A stretch of DNA of 15,230 nt from JANLYQ01 sp031365725 (GTDB lineage Bacteria; Actinomycetota; Actinomycetes; JACCUZ01): NCBI GenBank assembly GCA_031365725.1, contig JANLYQ010000108.1:1-15230 (forward strand), in the 5' to 3' direction. Under the pieces are notes generated by a model, which saw nothing but the letters and a program-made list of their open reading frames with translations, made no database searches and was not told where the DNA came from. A program made the translations under genes and the position numbers. This document shows, piece by piece, positions 13,245 to 15,230 of this stretch (its first letter is position 1; the number at the start of each line of letters is the position of its first letter).

Positions 13245-14002
13245 GCGGCACGGTGCGCGAGATGTTGACCTGGGCCGCACTCCAGGTCAAGACGGCCGAG
13301 GATCCGCCGGGTTCCAATCTGCAGCCCTACGCCGCCCTTGCTGGCCACAAGAACGGCCAGGCCTGGTGTGCGACATTCCTGGTCGCAGGCTGGAAAGTGA
13401 ACGGCGTCAGCGTGCTGGCGGGTACAAACACTTCGGCCACCATCGACATGCACAATGCCTTCAAGGCCGCCGGGCGCCTGAAGCAGAATCCGCGTCCGGG
13501 TGATGCCGGCTTCTTGTTCGTGAAGGACATCAACGCGATCGGACATGTCTTCCTCGTCAACAAGGTCGAAGGTGCCTACGTCACCACCATCGAGGGCAAC
13601 TCCAACCTCGATGGCTCCGCCCAGGGACAGATCGTCTGCCGCAACCGACGCAAGTGGGACGGGAACGAGTTGTTCAGGGGATTCGGGCGGGCCACCTACA
13701 CGGCCGTCGACCCTCCGACGGTGACTTTCGAAGCCGTCGGCGCAGCCCGCGGCGTCGACATCGAGCACGGCGAGGGCTTCGTGTCCCATCCGCACGCCGT
13801 GAAAATCGTCGAGGCGGCGCTGCTGGCCGAGGGCCTGTTGTCCCTGCAGTACGCCAAGGACGGGTCGTTTGGTGCCAAGACGAAGATCGCCTATCGACAG
13901 TGGCAACACCGTGCAGGTCTGCCTCCAGACCAGCGGACGGGCATCGTCGACCGAGCGTCGTTGACCAAGTTGGGACGCCGACACGGCTTCAAGGTCATCT
14001 GA
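13241..14002 (+). CDS. CHAP-like amidase/endopeptidase with C-terminal peptidoglycan-binding domain, no signal peptide
   Basis: A 253-residue cell-wall hydrolase of endolysin type. The N-terminal CHAP/NlpC-like domain (about 1-150) has the nucleophile Cys43 in NGQAWCATFLVAGW, the base His102 in INAIGHVFLVNKVEG, and the polar third residue in TIEGNSN (Glu118 or Asn120), with PRPGDAGFLF and RGFGRATY typical of the group. The C-terminal block (about 180-253), HAVKIVEAALLAEGLL through DGSFGAKTKIAYRQWQHRAG to LTKLGRRHGFKVI, resembles the peptidoglycan-binding modules of actinophage lysins. There is no signal sequence or anchor, so it needs a holin or another export route, or it is a phage relic. 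ATG 13241 overlaps the upstream acidic ORF by 4 nt and has GAGGA about 6 nt before it. Confidence 0.85.
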   Translation: MSGTVREMLTWAALQVKTAEDPPGSNLQPYAALAGHKNGQAWCATFLVAGWKVNGVSVLAGTNTSATIDMHNAFKAAGRLKQNPRPGDAGFLFVKDINAIGHVFLVNKVEGAYVTTIEGNSNLDGSAQGQIVCRNRRKWDGNELFRGFGRATYTAVDPPTVTFEAVGAARGVDIEHGEGFVSHPHAVKIVEAALLAEGLLSLQYAKDGSFGAKTKIAYRQWQHRAGLPPDQRTGIVDRASLTKLGRRHGFKVI

Positions 14003-14069
14003 ACCCGGCGCCACTCATCTGGACACAGGTCTGGTCAGCGGCCTGGTCACCATCCTCCGCAGAGTTGAT

Positions 14070-14098
14070 GCAACCCTTTACCGCGCCCTTGAGTCGAC
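14070..14098 (+). promoter_or_regulatory. possible ECF-type promoter before the sigma gene
   Basis: GCAACC (14070-14075) resembles the GGAAC-type -35 of ECF promoters and is followed 15-17 nt later by GAGTCG/GTCGAC (14091-14098), which contains the GTC seen in many ECF -10 elements. ECF genes are often autoregulated. It lies about 42 nt before the sigma start codon. No ordinary TANNNT box is placed better in this 138-bp gap. Confidence 0.3.
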
Positions 14099-14140
14099 TC
14101 GGTGACAGGTTGACGGCGACCCACGGACAGGCGGTTACGC

Positions 14141-14461
14141 GTGCACGAGGCGGCGGATGACGACCTGCGCTCGCTCTACGAGGGGTCGTACTCCCGGCTG
14201 GTGAGCCGGCATGGGTCACCAGGCCCGAGAGACGCGCCCGGTCTGTCACCGGACCGGGTCGCCGTGGTCGCTGCCCTGCGCGCGTTGCCTTCCGCGCAGC
14301 GAGAGTGCCTTGCGCTGCACTACCTGGTCGACCTCAGCATCGCCGACATCGCACGCACGATCGGCGTACCGGAGGGGACCGTCAAGGCCCGGTTGTCACG
14401 TGGCCGACAACGACTGAGCCAGCTGCTGGCTGACGAGCCCGAGTGGATTGACCGTGCCTGA
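14141..14461 (+). CDS. ECF-like sigma factor lacking the core of region 2 (internal in-frame deletion)
   Basis: A 106-residue protein built from two ends of an ECF sigma factor. Residues 1-21 (HEAADDDLRSLYEGSYSRLV) match the very beginning of region 2. The text then goes straight to a linker, RHGSPGPRDAPGLSPDR, and to a complete region 4 (about 36-96): VAVVAALRALPSAQRECLALHYLVDLS and the helix-turn-helix IADIARTIGVPEGTVKARLSRGRQRL that reads -35 elements. Full-length relatives carry about 60-80 residues between these parts, holding the core-RNAP clamp contacts and -10 recognition. The frame is intact, so it is either a pseudogene or a small -35-binding regulator. GTG 14141 is the only sensible start. 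The next gene overlaps its stop by 8 nt. Confidence 0.8.
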   Translation: MHEAADDDLRSLYEGSYSRLVSRHGSPGPRDAPGLSPDRVAVVAALRALPSAQRECLALHYLVDLSIADIARTIGVPEGTVKARLSRGRQRLSQLLADEPEWIDRA

Positions 14462-15230
14462 CATCGACGACACACGGCTCGCGGAGCGACTCGAGGATGT
14501 GGCGCGAAGCACGGCGAGATCGGTTGCCACTCCGGCCTTCGCGGTGGCGGTGGCCCAGGCACGCGCCCGGCGGCGGGCACAGGGACTCTCGGTTGCCGGC
14601 GCTGCAGCGGCCGCCACCGCGCTGGTCGTCAGCCTGACCACCCTCACTGGCGTATGGCACCTCGCTGACAGCGGACCGCTCGTCAGCCCGACACCCAGTG
14701 TGAGCGACCTCGGTGACTTGCTACCCGCCGAGACAGGGAAGGTCACTGATCTCGTCGCCCTGCCGGGCGGCGGGCTTACCGTGCTCTACGCCGCCTGCCC
14801 GCGAGGGAGAGAGACCTGCGTGCCGCATGCGTACTTCTCCACCGATGGCGGCCACCAGTGGACCGGTAGGTACGACTTTGACGGCAACGACCACCAGCGA
14901 GTCATCGTGCGCTCAAACGGCTTCGGGCCGACAACCTTCGACTTGTCCACGTCCGGCGACGTCGCCTTGCTCACCGACGAGGAGCAGGCGTCTCCGGCGA
15001 CCGGGAAGGGGCACGTTGCTGCGGGAGTCCTGCTCGGTTCGACAGACCCCGCCATGAACGTAACCGGGATCGCGGAGGAGTCGGGTCCACTGTCGCGAAC
15101 GTCGGTCCACCAACCGGACCGGGCGGTCCCCGCAACGCGGAGCGGCGGTTTCGACGTCGTCGCAGACGGGGCTCGTCGTCCGCTCCAGGTCGCCTCTGTC
15201 GCCGGACTGGTGAGTGGGGACTTCATCTAC
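14454..15230 (+). CDS. membrane-anchored partner of the sigma factor, 3' end beyond window
   Basis: Open frame of 259 codons from GTG 14454 without a stop to the window end. Residues 1-43 are a charged cytoplasmic stretch (DTRLAERLEDVARSTARS, then QARARRRAQ). Residues 45-67 form one membrane helix, and the rest is outside, with a possible disulfide pair in YAACPRGRETC and a BNR-like YFSTDGGHQWTGRYDF segment. The topology and 8-nt overlap with the sigma gene are those of an anti-sigma or sensor partner, as in many actinobacterial SigE-like operons. No zinc anti-sigma HxxxCxxC motif occurs, so direct sigma binding is not proven. Ribosome site not evident; coupling to the sigma gene is likely. 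Confidence 0.75.
   Translation, partial: MPDIDDTRLAERLEDVARSTARSVATPAFAVAVAQARARRRAQGLSVAGAAAAATALVVSLTTLTGVWHLADSGPLVSPTPSVSDLGDLLPAETGKVTDLVALPGGGLTVLYAACPRGRETCVPHAYFSTDGGHQWTGRYDFDGNDHQRVIVRSNGFGPTTFDLSTSGDVALLTDEEQASPATGKGHVAAGVLLGSTDPAMNVTGIAEESGPLSRTSVHQPDRAVPATRSGGFDVVADGARRPLQVASVAGLVSGDFIY

Noticed and set aside
12279..13280. 333-codon minus-strand open frame opposite pncA
   Set aside because: PncA's catalytic triad and metal ligands are complete on the plus strand; the minus frame is compositional.
12977..14014. 345-codon minus-strand open frame
   Set aside because: Mirror of the CHAP hydrolase and acidic ORF; its long length follows from GC bias, and the plus strand has clear catalytic motifs.
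14003..14060. Hairpin terminator after the CHAP gene
   Set aside because: CTGGTCA occurs twice as a direct repeat, not inverted, and no stable stem with a T run is visible.

Overview
The window comes from a high-GC actinobacterium. Three things point there: strong G/C bias at codon third positions, frequent GTG starts, and a gene order that closely parallels the Mycobacterium tuberculosis Rv1330c-Rv1341 block (pncB, clpS, a DUF2017 gene, mec, cysO, cysM, murI, the Rv1339-type hydrolase, rph, rdgB). A Nocardioides-like member of Propionibacteriales is my guess from protein flavour; the sequence does not prove it.

Layout. (1) 1-1437: an IS256-family transposase gene, cut by the window edge and frameshifted, followed by about 400 bp of debris that ends at the 3' end of a tRNA-Lys(CTT) gene. 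(2) 1438-3941, minus strand: tRNA-Lys, an exported formylglycine-type sulfatase, a DUF427 protein and a DUF3618 membrane protein. (3) 4073-4675, plus strand: a Bcp-type peroxiredoxin and tRNA-Leu(TAG). (4) 4641-7628, minus strand: murI, an Rv1339-like metallo-beta-lactamase-fold hydrolase, rph and rdgB; the last codons of rdgB run antisense into tRNA-Leu. (5) 7662-8379: a long perfect inverted repeat, a DnaA-box-like site and a decayed AbiEi/DUF559-type gene, sitting between murI and cysM. (6) 8402-11059, minus strand: clpS-DUF2017, then mec-cysO-cysM, the CysO-dependent cysteine pathway. (7) 11083-12980, plus strand: the pncB-pncA NAD-salvage pair, divergent from clpS. (8) 12981-15230, plus strand: a less conserved stretch with a small acidic ORF coupled to a signal-less CHAP/peptidoglycan-binding hydrolase, then an ECF-type sigma factor lacking the core of region 2, overlapping a membrane-anchored partner that runs off the window.

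How the genes work together. CysO, Mec and CysM make cysteine on a protein carrier. PncA and PncB convert nicotinamide to nicotinate and then to nicotinate mononucleotide. ClpS steers N-degron substrates to Clp. MurI supplies D-glutamate for the cell wall. Rph and RdgB act in RNA maturation and nucleotide-pool sanitation. Six genes (bcp, rph, murI, mec, clpS, pncB) have a TANNNT box 6-7 nt upstream of their start codon, which predicts leaderless transcripts. clpS and pncB share one palindromic box for both directions. The candidates for something new are the sigma factor without region 2 and the acidic ORF/CHAP pair; the rest is mostly conserved housekeeping plus gene decay.
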